A stretch of DNA of 64,000 nt, taken from NCBI GenBank assembly GCA_010909165.1, contig VJWM01000106.1:186001-250000 (forward strand), in the 5' to 3' direction. Shown here in pieces: positions 19,927-29,670 of this stretch. The notes beneath the pieces are model-generated. The model had not been told where the DNA came from. It was given only the letters and a program-made list of their open reading frames with translations, and ran no database searches. The stretch comes from Anthoceros angustus (lineage: Eukaryota > Streptophyta > Anthocerotopsida > Anthocerotales > Anthocerotaceae). Each line of letters opens with the position of its first letter. Position 1 is the stretch's first letter. The translations under genes and the position numbers were made by a program.

Positions 19927-22791
19927 TCACAAGTTGATAATAGTTAGTGTTTCACTGTGTTCGTTACTCCCAACCAAAAAACTATGCACCAGTCCTTCCA
20001 TATCTGTCCACCAGCTCTGGCCTGGCTGCTTCCATGCCCTGATAGTTTTTCTCTTGGCCTGCATCTTCTGTGCCTGCTCCCACATCCGGGCACTTGTATA
20101 TATTCTCGACATCAACACATATGCTGCAGCATCTTTGCTGTGCAGCTTCGTTGCTTCATCGAAAGCATGGCATCCCACCTCCACATTCCTCCACTTTCGA
20201 CATGCACCCAAAAGAGTGTGCCAGACTGCAGAATCAGGCTGTACAGGCATTGCCCTTGCCAAAGCAAGTGCCTCATCCAGTTGTCCTGCACGACCCAGGA
20301 GATCCACCATGCACGAGTAGTGCTCTGTCGAGGGGGTGATGCCGTAATGTCTGCTCATAGCCTCAAAGTACTCTCGACCCTTGTTCACTAGACCCCTGTG
20401 ACTGCACACTGTTAGGACACTGAGGAACGTGATGCCGTTTGGCTGTATGCCATCCTCTCTCATTCTAAGAACCAACTCAAACACCTCTTCAGTGTCTCCT
20501 TGATTGGTGTATCCTGCAATCAGGGCATTCCAGGCTGTGTCATCTCGTTCGGGCAATGCCTCGAATACCTGTCGTGCATCACCCATGCTACCGCACTTTG
20601 CATACATGTTCATTAGACTACCAGCTACAAGCGGATCAGCTTGGAGCCCCTGTTGCTTAATGTGTGCATGGAGTTGCCTTCCCACATACAAAGCTGCGAG
20701 ATTTGCACATGCCTGGAGGAGACACACAAATGTCACAGAGTCAGGTGCGAGAATACCATCAGCTTGCATAGCACTGTAGAGACGAAGGGATTCCTGGCCC
20801 ATGCCGCTCTGGGAATGTGCTGCTATCATGGCACTCCATGTGACCAAATCTTTGTGAGGAAGTCTGTCGAACACGCGCTGGGCATTCTCTAGGCTGCCAC
20901 ACTTTGCATACATGTGTACCAAGCTGCTGGCTAAAAATACATCAGCTTGAAGGCCTCGTTCTCTGATCTCTGCATGAAGCTGCTTTCCCTGTTCCAACGC
21001 CAGGGTGCCCACACTTCCACATGCCTGCAGGAGGCACACGAATGTCACAGAATCAGGCGGAAGAATGCCTTCTCCTTTCATACCCCTGTAAAGATGAAGG
21101 GCTTCCTGGCCCATGCCCTGCTGGGAGTATGCTGCTATCATGGCATTCCATGTCACCACGTTTTTTTCACTAAGTTCGTCAAACACAAACTGAGCATCCT
21201 CTAGGCTGCCGCACTTTGCATACATGTTCACCAGACTACTGGCTACAAACACATCAGCTTGAAGTCCTCGTTCTCTAATTTGTGCATGAAGCTGCCTCCC
21301 CTTCTCCAAGGCTGCAGTGCCTACACTTGCACAAGCCTGCAGTAGGCACACAAATGTTACAGAATTGGGTGTAACATGACCTTCTTCTTCCATAGCCCTG
21401 TAGATACGAAGGGCTTCCTGCCCCATGCCCTGCTGGGAATATCCGGCTATCATGGCACTCCACGTCACCACATTCTTTTCACCGAGACCATCAAACACAC
21501 CCTGAGCATCCTCTAGGCTGCCGCATTTTGCAAACATGTTTACCAAGCTGTTTGCGACTGACACATTAGCCTCAAGTCCCCGTTCTATAATTTGTGCATG
21601 AAGCTCTCTTCCCTTCTCCAATGCTGAGGTGCCCACACTTGCACATGCCTGCAGTAGGCACACAAATGTCACAGAATCGAGTTCAACGACGCCTTCTCCT
21701 TGCATGACCTTGTAGAGACGAAGCGCCTCCTGCCCCATGTCCTGCTGGGAATACCCTGCTATCATGGCATTCCAAGTCACCACATTCTTTTCCACAAGTG
21801 CATCAAACACCTCACGAGCATCCTCTAGGCTGCCACACTTTGCATACATGTTCACTAAGCTCCCGCCAACAACTGTATCAGCTTGAAGTCCTCGTTCTCT
21901 AATCTGTCCGTGAAGCTGCTTCCCCGTGTCCAAAGCCGTGCTGCCTAGACTTGCACATGCCTGAAGGAGGGACACAAATGTCACAGAACTGGGTGCAACA
22001 ATATCTTCTTCTTGCATAGCCCTGTAAAGCTGAAGGGCTTCCTCCCCCATGCCATGCTGTGAATACCCTCCTATCATGGCATTCCACGTGACCACATTCT
22101 TCTCACTAAGTCCGTCAAAAACCCTTCGAGCTTCCTCCAAGCTCCCACACTTCGCGTACATGTCCACCAGGCAACTATAGACAAACAAATCAGGCTCCAG
22201 CCCACTGGCCAACACATCAGCATGCACCTGCTGCCCAGATTTCAAATCTCCCCCCCTTGCACAAGCCTGAAGGGCTGCCACGAACACATGCCCATCTGGC
22301 CTTTCACATGACATCCTCATTCGACGATACAATTGCACAGCCTGCTTATCCTGTCCGTGCTTAACATGCGCAGAGATCATGGTGGACCACGTGAAGGCAT
22401 CTGGCTCGGCAACCATGGTGAAGACATCCACAGCTTCTAGCAATCTGGCATGGGAAGCATACATACGCAGGATGTGGTTGCACAGGAACGTGTCCGATTC
22501 ATACCCCTTCTTCACGGTTAGTGAATGAACAAACCGACCCAGAGGAAGATCCTTCTTCCCCACACATTCCTTCAGCACCATATAAAACAGAGATCTGGAG
22601 ATACGACAGTTTGTGTGCGTCAGAACTCCCAGAGCCTCGACAGCTTCGGGGAGCCGCCCCTGCTGACATAGATTCCTAACGGTCTCAGCCGTTACACTCC
22701 TTTCGTATCCTGCAGGCACGCTCGAGTGGAATATCAGTGCAGCACGACCCATGTGCGTATCCAGCGCATCCAACCCCGCAGGCTTGTACAA
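19927..22791 (-). CDS. PLS-class PPR protein, E/E+ type (PPR-A), 954 aa
   Basis: An intronless 954-aa frame made almost entirely of P-L-S PPR triplets. Seven S motifs are visible (one MYASHARLLEA, then MY/FAKCGS... six times), each followed by a VVTWNAMI-like P motif and an L motif SVTFV.LLQACASVG. The middle triplets are nearly identical to each other. The C-terminus has E-type helices (LDEALALARAMPVQPDSAVW, LLGACRKWRNVEVG) and an E+ segment (QSWWTDMEGLVHSFLVG), then stops; there is no DYW deaminase domain. The family binds organelle transcripts in a sequence-specific way, usually at C-to-U editing sites. It is closely related to PPR-C at 38847-41540, which has one triplet fewer. The N-terminus MYKPAGLDALDTHMGRAALI is a weak targeting-peptide candidate. 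Confidence 0.93.
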   Translation of the reverse strand: MYKPAGLDALDTHMGRAALIFHSSVPAGYERSVTAETVRNLCQQGRLPEAVEALGVLTHTNCRISRSLFYMVLKECVGKKDLPLGRFVHSLTVKKGYESDTFLCNHILRMYASHARLLEAVDVFTMVAEPDAFTWSTMISAHVKHGQDKQAVQLYRRMRMSCERPDGHVFVAALQACARGGDLKSGQQVHADVLASGLEPDLFVYSCLVDMYAKCGSLEEARRVFDGLSEKNVVTWNAMIGGYSQHGMGEEALQLYRAMQEEDIVAPSSVTFVSLLQACASLGSTALDTGKQLHGQIRERGLQADTVVGGSLVNMYAKCGSLEDAREVFDALVEKNVVTWNAMIAGYSQQDMGQEALRLYKVMQGEGVVELDSVTFVCLLQACASVGTSALEKGRELHAQIIERGLEANVSVANSLVNMFAKCGSLEDAQGVFDGLGEKNVVTWSAMIAGYSQQGMGQEALRIYRAMEEEGHVTPNSVTFVCLLQACASVGTAALEKGRQLHAQIRERGLQADVFVASSLVNMYAKCGSLEDAQFVFDELSEKNVVTWNAMIAAYSQQGMGQEALHLYRGMKGEGILPPDSVTFVCLLQACGSVGTLALEQGKQLHAEIRERGLQADVFLASSLVHMYAKCGSLENAQRVFDRLPHKDLVTWSAMIAAHSQSGMGQESLRLYSAMQADGILAPDSVTFVCLLQACANLAALYVGRQLHAHIKQQGLQADPLVAGSLMNMYAKCGSMGDARQVFEALPERDDTAWNALIAGYTNQGDTEEVFELVLRMREDGIQPNGITFLSVLTVCSHRGLVNKGREYFEAMSRHYGITPSTEHYSCMVDLLGRAGQLDEALALARAMPVQPDSAVWHTLLGACRKWRNVEVGCHAFDEATKLHSKDAAAYVLMSRIYTSARMWEQAQKMQAKRKTIRAWKQPGQSWWTDMEGLVHSFLVGSNEHSETLTIINL

Positions 22792-23168
22792 GCTGTTCAG
22801 CCAAAAAACCTATTGAGAGCTCTTCCTCTGTTGCCTTCTTGGGCAGGCTGGCTCTCTTGCAAGGTGCTGCAGCCCGGGGGTAGGGGAGGTACGGGATACT
22901 GTCCGTGCATACATATCTTCTGAGACATGAAGCTCGCACTGCTTGTATGTATGTACGTAGCGGTGAGCGAAGCCTGCTTTAAAACCGTGGTCTTAAAAGA
23001 TTGCGGATTTCGGAGGTGGCAAATGCAAGCTTGCTTGCATGCTTGTGGTAATAGAAGCGCAATCCGGTGCGGCGGTGCGAGGATGGTTATTATCATAACA
23101 GCAGGAGAGAGTAAACAGTTAGGCAGAAAATCGCGTTGTATTCAACTGAAAGGGCTAGATACTATTTG
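22792..23168. other. PPR-A upstream / P450-1 downstream region
   Basis: This is 377 bp between two minus-strand genes. It must hold the P450-1 3' UTR and the PPR-A promoter. No distinctive element was recognised. Confidence 0.4.
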
Positions 23169-25381
23169 CTACTCTGTGCGTTTGATCTTGAGCGGTAGTC
23201 CCTTGTATGGTGAATTGAAAGGAAGCTTCATGGTCGGCCCGTCCTCCAAGACCTGCCACCTATAGAACAGAAAACATGCAAGCCCTGAGACAGGAAATCG
23301 GTGAAAGCATGGATGACGAGCCAGGCAACGGTGTCGTCGTCGACTGACCTGAACTTGGTGACGAGATGGTGAAGGAAGACAAGGACCTCCACTTTGGCCA
23401 GCTCATTTCCCACACACAGATGCTCTCCTGCTCCGAAGGGTGCGTATGAGGTACCCCTTCGTGGTGCCTAGCCACGAGCATTGGACATGCTTGTCAGCTT
23501 GTGTGTGTGTGTGTGTGTGTGTGTCCCAAGCTTTTAACTGCTGCATCGGATCTCACCTCAAATCGTGAAGGATCGAACTTGTCTGGCTCGGGCCACATGT
23601 TTGGATCCAGGTGGACGTGTGTAACTATGGGTCTCACTTTCCAGCCTTTGGGAATGATGAAACCTGTGCAGCACAGTGAGCTGATGAGAGTCGGTCAGTA
23701 GCAATGTTTCCACAACCATGCGGGACGAGGATTCACCTTTGTATTCCACATCAACCACGGCCTCACGGACAATGACATCGGAGATTATGTGGGCTAGTCG
23801 CAGTGCCTCCTGCATCACCTGTAGGACATTTCCCTCAACTTCAGATCAGATGCCCGTCTCCAGTGGGACCAAGCAAGCAGGCACGGGCCTGTGTTATGTA
23901 CCTTCGGGGAGAGATCCATGTCCTTCAAGTCATCCCAGGTGAGAGGCTCATCCACGCCTTTCCTGGCCCTGATGCTGTCCTGCTCAGCCTGCTCATGCAC
24001 CATCATCTTGGCCTGGTGATTCTCTATGGCTTGTTAAGCCCTGTTGCGCTAAACTTTGTTAAGCATGGGCTGGAACGCACCTTGACAGCTGCAAGGAGAG
24101 GGGGATTGTCGTGGAGAAACTTGAGGACCCATGCGAGAGCACTGGCTGTTGTACCGTTGGAGGCAACCAGGATACCGATGATGTTATCTGCCAACTCATC
24201 ATCACTCAAGGGATCTTCCTGTAATCGATCAGCTTCCATCAGAAACGAGTCCAAGAGATCATCAGGCGTCGAGTCCTTTGCTATCTCCCTCTTTGCACGC
24301 CGTCTCTGCACAAGACCCTCGAGCTTGGCCACAACTCTTTGCCGAGACTGCAGCCGATCAAGGTGACAGGTGAGCGATTTAGCAGACACCTACAGTGGCT
24401 CCGGTCCTTCCTACGCGTACAACAGCCAGAATCTGAACGAGATTGTCTCCCTGAAACCTGGAGGGTCTTGCGCCATTGGAAGCCAGGAAGATTGATGGGG
24501 AAGATGGATGTGAATCCCCTCTCCATCTCAGTGAAGAGAGCAGAAAGCTCCTGCACCTCTGGTGTCCGACATTCCAACCCGAACACGGTGAACATGCCAA
24601 CCCCGAGCGTGAACTGGAGATGCACATGCAGCAGCAAGAATGTGGTACACTTGTGATGGTCATGTCGCTGCAAAGCCAATGGGTGCAAGTACAATCAATG
24701 AACCAGATTGCCTACCTGCTCAACTGCATAGAGGAAGGAAGGAATAGTGGACTCGGGTGCCCATGAATTGAGGGTCATCAGAGCCAGCTCTTCGATGCCT
24801 GCAACCATATGCTTGAGTGCCCCAGGAAGCAGGTGTCTGAGATGCAATTTGCGAGTCCGGGAATGCGCATCTCCGAAGACGAAGTTCACATATTTGGGTC
24901 CAAGAATAGTTGTGACGATCTTGGGATATATGGGCTTCAACTCTTCCGACTTGGTCACCATCACGAACTTAAAAGCCTCTGCAGACGTGGTGATCACAGT
25001 CGGCCAGCCCAGCAGGTGGGTCTTGTACACCTCCCCGTGTCTGCAACCACGAACGTAACATCCTCATTGTAGCATCTTCACTCCGTTTGCCTTTGATTCA
25101 TGAATCCAAGCTAATTATGACAAATGAATTCACCTCCTCGAACGTTCAGTTGAGAAGCCGGTGGTGTCCTTGATGAAGTCCCACGTTTCTCCAATGACAG
25201 GCCATCCCATGGTGCCTGGGGGCAGATTCAGAGGCTTCAGGCTGAGCATGGGCCAGCCATCCCGAAAGCTTATGTACCCGTAACTGCAACACCACCAGAA
25301 CGTGGCTAACGTGACCACTGCTGTGACAAGCAGCAATGGCACGATCCGGGCTACGCTGGATAACAACGGTAGCCAATCCAT
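23169..25381 (-). CDS. Cytochrome P450, CYP85-clan-like (P450-1), 9 exons
   Basis: Exons 5' to 3': 25134-25381, 24716-25040, 24458-24613, 24081-24347, 23902-23988, 23737-23818, 23557-23663, 23349-23467, 23169-23259; about 493 aa. The order is: N-terminal membrane anchor ([20 protein letters not shown]), [42 protein letters not shown]-helix ([17 protein letters not shown]), K-helix E-x-x-R as EALR, the P-S-R-F motif (KFDPSRFE) and heme loop [10 protein letters not shown] with the Cys ligand. Such ER enzymes oxidise terpenoids, sterols or hormones; the substrate is unknown. His replaces the usual Arg two residues before the Cys, as in CYP707-type enzymes. The I-helix lacks the usual acidic residue. 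ATG 25381 (MDWLPLLSS) matches the paralogues' start; ATG 25411 is in frame upstream. Confidence 0.9.
23501..23524. repeat. (GT)n microsatellite in P450-1 intron 7
   Basis: Twelve GT dinucleotides in a row on the + strand, inside the intron between the PSRF-motif exon and the heme-binding exon of P450-1. It is likely length-polymorphic. Confidence 0.9.
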
Positions 25382-25539
25382 CTGCAGGCGCAGAGCTCGG
25401 CAAACTTCCACGCTCTGTGAAGTGCACTACTGTGCAGTAACATGAAGAGCATCTCTTGACACACTTCTGAAAAGGCATGGCCTATGGCCCGTTTGGGACA
25501 ATCCAAAGTTTTATAATTTTTTTCTCTTTTCAAAAGCTG

Positions 25540-25880
25540 AGCTGGAGATCCACCGTGGCCAATGGAGCTCCGGGTCCGCCCGCGACATCGGCGAGTCCGT
25601 GCTATCGGGCTCCAGAGGACTACGACACGAGGTTCCGCCATCACCAGGGTGAGCACTGAGCACTCCTACACCGCCTTCGACGACGAGGCTGCTTGGTAGC
25701 CTTCCTACCCTGATTCCTACCATCTTCCAGGCGTACGAGTACGAGGGAGGCAACGGCCTCTACACCTTCGCGGAGGAGGACACCAAGCCGGCCAACAACG
25801 GAGCTGTACATGTTTTGCCTCCTCCGAAGCAGATGCAGCCTGGGGAAGGGTTTGTGCTGCGGGTGTGGAAGCGGCCGTAA
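25540..25880 (+). pseudogene. Unidentified gene fragment, copy 1
   Basis: Coding-like pieces appear in shifting frames: CYRAPEDYDTRFRHHQ up to about 25635, EHSYTAFDDEAAW at about 25655-25692, and AYEYEGGNGLYTFAEEDT continuing as KPANNGAVHVLPPPKQM and GEGFVLRVWKRP, ending at TAA 25878-25880. A CAG precedes the last piece, so it looks like a final exon, but the 36-bp gap before it is too short for a normal intron. A diverged copy of the same pieces lies inverted at 28950-29330. I do not recognise the source gene. No start or upstream exons are present. A captured or retroposed fragment is the best explanation. Confidence 0.45.
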
Positions 25881-26109
25881 GTGGAAGGAAGTTGTTTCAG
25901 CTGGCATCGCATGCTTTCGTTTCAGATGTAGATGCGATCGAGGATCACAGAGGCTTGTGAGGGCTTTTGGTGTGTCAAGCTTAGGCAGTCGGGAGGCTTG
26001 TGCCGTTGGCTTGCCCATGGGGCCGCATCAGCAGGCTCAGCACTCAGCAGCCGAAGCCGATCGGGCCTTCGCTGCAGAGGCGGGGGGCGGATGAGCAGAA
26101 GGGCTGCCA

Positions 26110-26165
26110 ACTTGGCGGACGCAGCCAGCTGGAGCGCCAGCTCGGCAGGGTGGCCTACCCAGGCG
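26110..26165. repeat. Short repeat arm, inverted match to 27488-27537
   Basis: The stretch around CAGCCAGCTGGAGCGCCAGC (26120-26150) is matched, in inverse orientation, by the stretch around GCTGGTGCTCCAGCTGGCTC at about 27500-27525. The match covers about 50 bp and does not extend on either side. It flanks the inverted-repeat element described next. Confidence 0.5.
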
Positions 26166-26347
26166 TCGGGTCGGACCCAGTGCCACGATGTCACCTACAG
26201 GGAGCCGGTACCCGCTCTCTCTCTACAAATCGTTCCCCGACAAAAGGCCCGGGCGACCCGGTCGGAAACCATTTTTTACATTGTGGACGGCTCCGTACTT
26301 TTCGGATCTCGCGCACGAGACGGGTGCAAGTCTAGGGAGTTGGGCCA

Positions 26348-27211
26348 GCTCCGAGACCCCGTCGCCTAAGGCTAACGCAAACTTAATGAGCCCTGCCATT
26401 CGTACCGCCCGTGTGGCCACGCACCCCGATGCAAAGCCGAGAGCATGAGGCCGGCATGCGGGCATGCTTCTCTTTCTTTCCGCCGTCTCCTTTTCCGGCA
26501 ACGGGGCGTCCGTCGTCGCTCCTCTCAACGGCCCCGTCCGCGCTCCTCTTATGGTCACCCATCTCTGGTCTCAATATGTTCACTCGATCACGAACTCTCA
26601 CTGTCCTGTTCATTTTGAACATACTGTAATAGATTATGTTTTCTCACATGCAATAAAATCAGCTACACGGTCAGCAGGAATGTAAGCGCGCTTCACATTC
26701 ATGTGCATTTTCATCTTCCCTCATTCATTTTCATGATTCCCTACAGCCTATGACAAATGCTCCTTGGTGAAGATGCCGGGCTCCGGTGTCTGCACTTGAG
26801 TGTGAGGCAAATGTTCCATTCCGCTGACATCACAATTTTGGAGAGACTCCGCTTGCTCGATCGTGCCGTCAAGCTTCCTCCGAATCGAGCCGCATTAGAA
26901 CGGGTTATAAATACTTGAAACGCTGCGTTTTGGCGCATAAGGAACGAGAAGGGATGGGGAAAAAGGAGACCAGGCGGGTGGCGGTGCGAAAGGACGCGTT
27001 GAAAGGAGCGCGGGCGGAGCCGTTGAGAGGAGGTGGAGGGAGCCCTTGAGAGGAGAGACGACGGACGCCCGTTGCGGTAAGGGAGACACCGGAAAGAAAG
27101 AGAGGCATGCCCGCATGCGGCCTCATGCCTCGGCTCAGACGGGTGCGTCACGGTGCACGAATGGCAGGGCTCATTAAGTTTGCGTTAGCCTTAGGCGACG
27201 GGCTCCGAGAC
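26348..27211. mobile_element. Mutator-like non-autonomous element with about 190-bp terminal inverted repeats
   Basis: Starting at 26359 (CCGTCGCCTAAGGCTAACGC) the + strand matches the reverse complement of the segment ending at 27201 for about 190 bp: the first 45 bases are identical, then diverged but clearly alignable through the ATGCGGGCATGC and GGCGTCCGTCGTC blocks. The 10-mer GCTCCGAGAC occurs at 26348-26357 and again at 27202-27211, directly flanking, as a target-site duplication would. Long inverted repeats and a 9-10 bp duplication are typical of MULEs. The interior of about 450 bp has no transposase. Minus-strand 26760-26890 has a short coding-like stretch (KLDGTIEQAESLQ...), so host DNA capture (Pack-MULE) is possible but unproven. 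Confidence 0.65.
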
Positions 27212-27344
27212 GGGTTCCAGTTTAGGGTTTTGGCTTGGGAGGCTCTTTTAAGGTACGTAGCTATCATTTTCATTTTTTCAGTTATTTTTTCTTTTATTTT
27301 TTATTTCACGTACTAACGTCTTGTTGGTTTTGGAGCCACATATT

Positions 27345-27432
27345 GAAGTCAGAAGAGTAGACGTTATTAATAGGCGAGATGGGAAATCCCACCTACCCCT
27401 AAAGTCCGAGGAGCAACATCCCAAAAAGGACT
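27345..27432 (-). mobile_element. LINE-like 3'-end remnant
   Basis: On the minus strand this reads TTTTTGGGATGTTGCTCCTC, then GGGGTAGGTGGGATTTCCCA, then CTCGCCTATTAATAACGTCT and CTCTTCT. The same string is found on the + strand at about 50590-50690, just after a LINE-type reverse-transcriptase C-terminal fragment. This piece is therefore probably a 5'-truncated copy of the same element's 3' untranslated end. Confidence 0.6.
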
Positions 27433-27533
27433 AAATGTGTTTTGGAGCCATGTATTCATGGCCCCCGATGGTGAACTTCCGGTCAAGGCCCCAGTTACCC
27501 TGCCGAGCTGGTGCTCCAGCTGGCTCCGTCCGC

Positions 27534-27650
27534 CACGCTAGAGTTTTAAGTCGGTAAACACCAGTTGGAATGTCAAAGAAGCGACATCACAGAAAAAAAG
27601 GGGTGAAACTTCTGGGAAACTTCTGGATGTCCCAAGCGGCATACCATAAT
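27534..27650 (+). repeat. Dispersed repeat, copy 1 (partner 29555-29670)
   Basis: This begins GAGTTTTAAGTCG, continues through GACATCACA followed by an A-tract, and ends ATGTCCCAAGCGGCATACCATAA. The stretch at 29555-29670 has the same order of blocks in the same orientation with moderate divergence. The pair brackets the minisatellite and the second gene fragment. It may be ends of one transposon or two insertions of the same family. Confidence 0.55.
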
Positions 27651-27774
27651 AACCAAGTTGATTCGTCTAGTGTATAAGCAAATGGCCATGAAATACATGT
27701 CACCGTGAAAACCAAGCTGACCAGATGGCACCTACAGCCACGATGGCACCTACAGCACATGGAGTTTCCAGTTA

Positions 27775-27834
27775 CCCGGTATCCCTTCTCTCTACAAACC
27801 CTAGCCCGGTATCCCTTCTCTCTACAAACCCTAG
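27775..27834 (+). repeat. Perfect 30-bp tandem duplication carrying AAACCCTAG
   Basis: The unit begins CCCGGTATCCCTTCTCTCTA and ends CAAACCCTAG; it occurs at 27775-27804 and 27805-27834 without a mismatch. Each copy carries a telo-box-like AAACCCTA. Being perfect, the duplication is recent. Confidence 0.9.
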
Positions 27835-27984
27835 CCCCTCCTGAACCCAATATGTTGCATGTACTTCAGGCTCTTCTCCTCCGCGCTTGTGTGCATGCCA
27901 TTCCTCTCGGTCACTAGGCGTCTACATCTCCGTGCCAACGCTTCGTTCTTGCCATCATTTGCTCCATGGTGTGTACTTTTGTTT

Positions 27985-28382
27985 TGCTAACATGTTCTAT
28001 TTATGCTTAGAGTTTCCTATAATTTGTAATACTTGTGTGTTATATGGCTAACATGACTTATTTATATTTATAAGTAAATCTAACTTTATTTTGTATTACT
28101 TTTTTTCTTTATGGATAACATTACCTACATATTGTTAAGGTTTTCTATATTTTGTAATACTTATCCATTATATGGCTAACATGTTCTATCTATGGGTAGA
28201 GTTTCCTATATTTTGTTATCATTGTTCGTTATGTAGTTAACGTGTCTTATTTATAGTTAGTGTTTCCTATATTTTGTAATACTTGCCTCTTATATGGCTA
28301 ATATGTCCTATTTATGGTTAGTGCCTCCTATATTTTGTAATACTTGAACCTTACAAGGCTAACATGTCCTATTTATGGTAGA
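27985..28382 (+). repeat. AT-rich minisatellite, about 61-66-bp unit
   Basis: The unit runs roughly GGCTAACATGTCCTATTTAT, GGTTAGTGTTTCCTATATTT, TGTAATACTTG, then a variable stretch ending TTATAT. Recognisable copies start near 27985, 28172, 28238, 28299 and 28360 (partial), with a degenerate stretch between the first two. The last three are the most regular. Confidence 0.8.
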
Positions 28383-28940
28383 CATTATTTTGAGTTGCCA
28401 CCTGCCAAGCCGGATGTGGACTACAAAATGGCAGCATTGAGAGACCACAACAACTTGCTCCCCCATGATTATGCCTCCCATTATAGGACATTTTGGAAGA
28501 GACCATTCTATAACCTATAAGGAGTCCAAAACAACAAGTGAACATACGTTATGGTGAACCAACCATATTATTCGATGTTTTGAGAGAGAACCGCAACATG
28601 AATCGAAACAACAATAAGTGACACAAAGAGCAAAAATATGGTAATAATTAAAATATCTTATAAGAGACCCAATTAACAGTAAAAAAAATCAGAATGTCAA
28701 TAACCAACCATATTAGTCCAAGAAAACCTCAATATGGACTGAATATGTGGCTCACAATGGAAAAAATAAGGTGATTATCAGAATAATGTATAAAAATAAT
28801 AAATTATGATAAGCCATCTGAATATTGGTAAAGTAACCATAATAATAAAAAACTATAATTTGTTAGAAATCCATATTCACAATTTAATCGAATAATAGGA
28901 CAGAAATGCAATGTTGTTGCTGAGCCTATTGATGTGGTCC
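28383..28940. other. AT-rich stretch without recognisable gene
   Basis: Very AT-rich sequence with A-tracts (for example near 28680). I find no protein similarity, RNA gene or clear repeat unit. Confidence 0.4.
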
Positions 28941-28949
28941 CATGAGCAC

Positions 28950-29330
28950 GTTCACGGCACAGCCTCTCGCATGTAGACGCACCAAAATCTTCCTCAGGCT
29001 GCATCTACTGCAGAAGGAGGCCAAAAAGGTCTGTGGTTGGCTGGCTTGCCCGTGTCCTCCCCAGCAAAGGTGTAGAGGCGATGCCTTCCTTGTATGCCTA
29101 GAAGAGCAGTCAAGCCCTTTGTTAAAGTCGGTATGACACTCCGCCCGAAAGGAGTCAAGTGTAGGAAGTCTGCTGAGCAGCCTTGTCGTCGAAGGTGGTG
29201 TAGGAATGCTCAGATTGGTGACAGCCAAACTAGCCATTAGTGGCTATGAAGGGCAAGCCCGTGCCATCGGGCTCCAAAAGATCGTCCACGGTCTCCATAA
29301 ACTAATCTGGAGTGCTCCCAAAGAATTCAA
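28950..29330 (-). pseudogene. Unidentified gene fragment, copy 2 (inverted relative to 25540-25880)
   Basis: Read on the minus strand: RFEFFGSTPD, stop, FMETVDDLLEPDGTGLPFIA, later SEHSYTTFDDKAAQQTSYT, then in another frame RLYTFAGEDTGKPANH and a nucleotide match to GCAGATGCAGCCTG.GGAAG of copy 1. The shared peptides EHSYT.FDD.AA and LYTFA.EDT.KPAN show both loci come from one source gene. Stops and frame changes make it non-functional. This copy keeps an upstream segment (FMETVDDLL) that copy 1 lacks. The source is not recognised. Confidence 0.45.
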
Positions 29331-29554
29331 AGCGGCCAGATGGTAGTTGCAGAGTCCCAATCGAAGAGCTGCGAGCCCGAGCTTACATCGTCGTCATAGG
29401 TTGTCATACCTGTAGACGAGCAGCATCACAGCTAGCTCCTGCTCCACATCTCCTCCTCCCGGTTGCATGCCCTTGTCACCTTGCCGAGTGTCACCGTGCG
29501 GCAAGACCTTGTCACCTTGCAGTGGCGTGTCGCCAGTCGGCTCGCCACTGGAGT

Positions 29555-29670
29555 TTTAAGTCGTTGGACACACGGAGTTTTAAGTCGTTGGACACACCCC
29601 GTTGCAGTGTGGAGGGACATCACAAAAAAAAAGGAATGAAACATTTAAATGTCCCAAAGGACATGCCATA
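29555..29670 (+). repeat. Dispersed repeat, copy 2 (partner 27534-27650), with internal 24-bp duplication
   Basis: GGAGTTTTAAGTCGTTGGACACAC appears twice in tandem (starting about 29549 and 29573), followed by a GACATCAC plus A-tract block and ATGTCCCAAAGGACATGCCATAA, parallel to copy 1. Nothing else was recognised up to PPR-B. Confidence 0.55.

Noticed and set aside
23349-23467. P450-1 heme loop with His in place of Arg as evidence of a dead enzyme
   Set aside because: His at this position is normal in CYP707-type enzymes of the same clan, so it does not indicate loss of function.
25641-27151. Several 70-140-codon frames on both strands in the repeat island
   Set aside because: They fall on the inverted-repeat arms and GC-rich repeat DNA and mirror each other; no protein family is visible.
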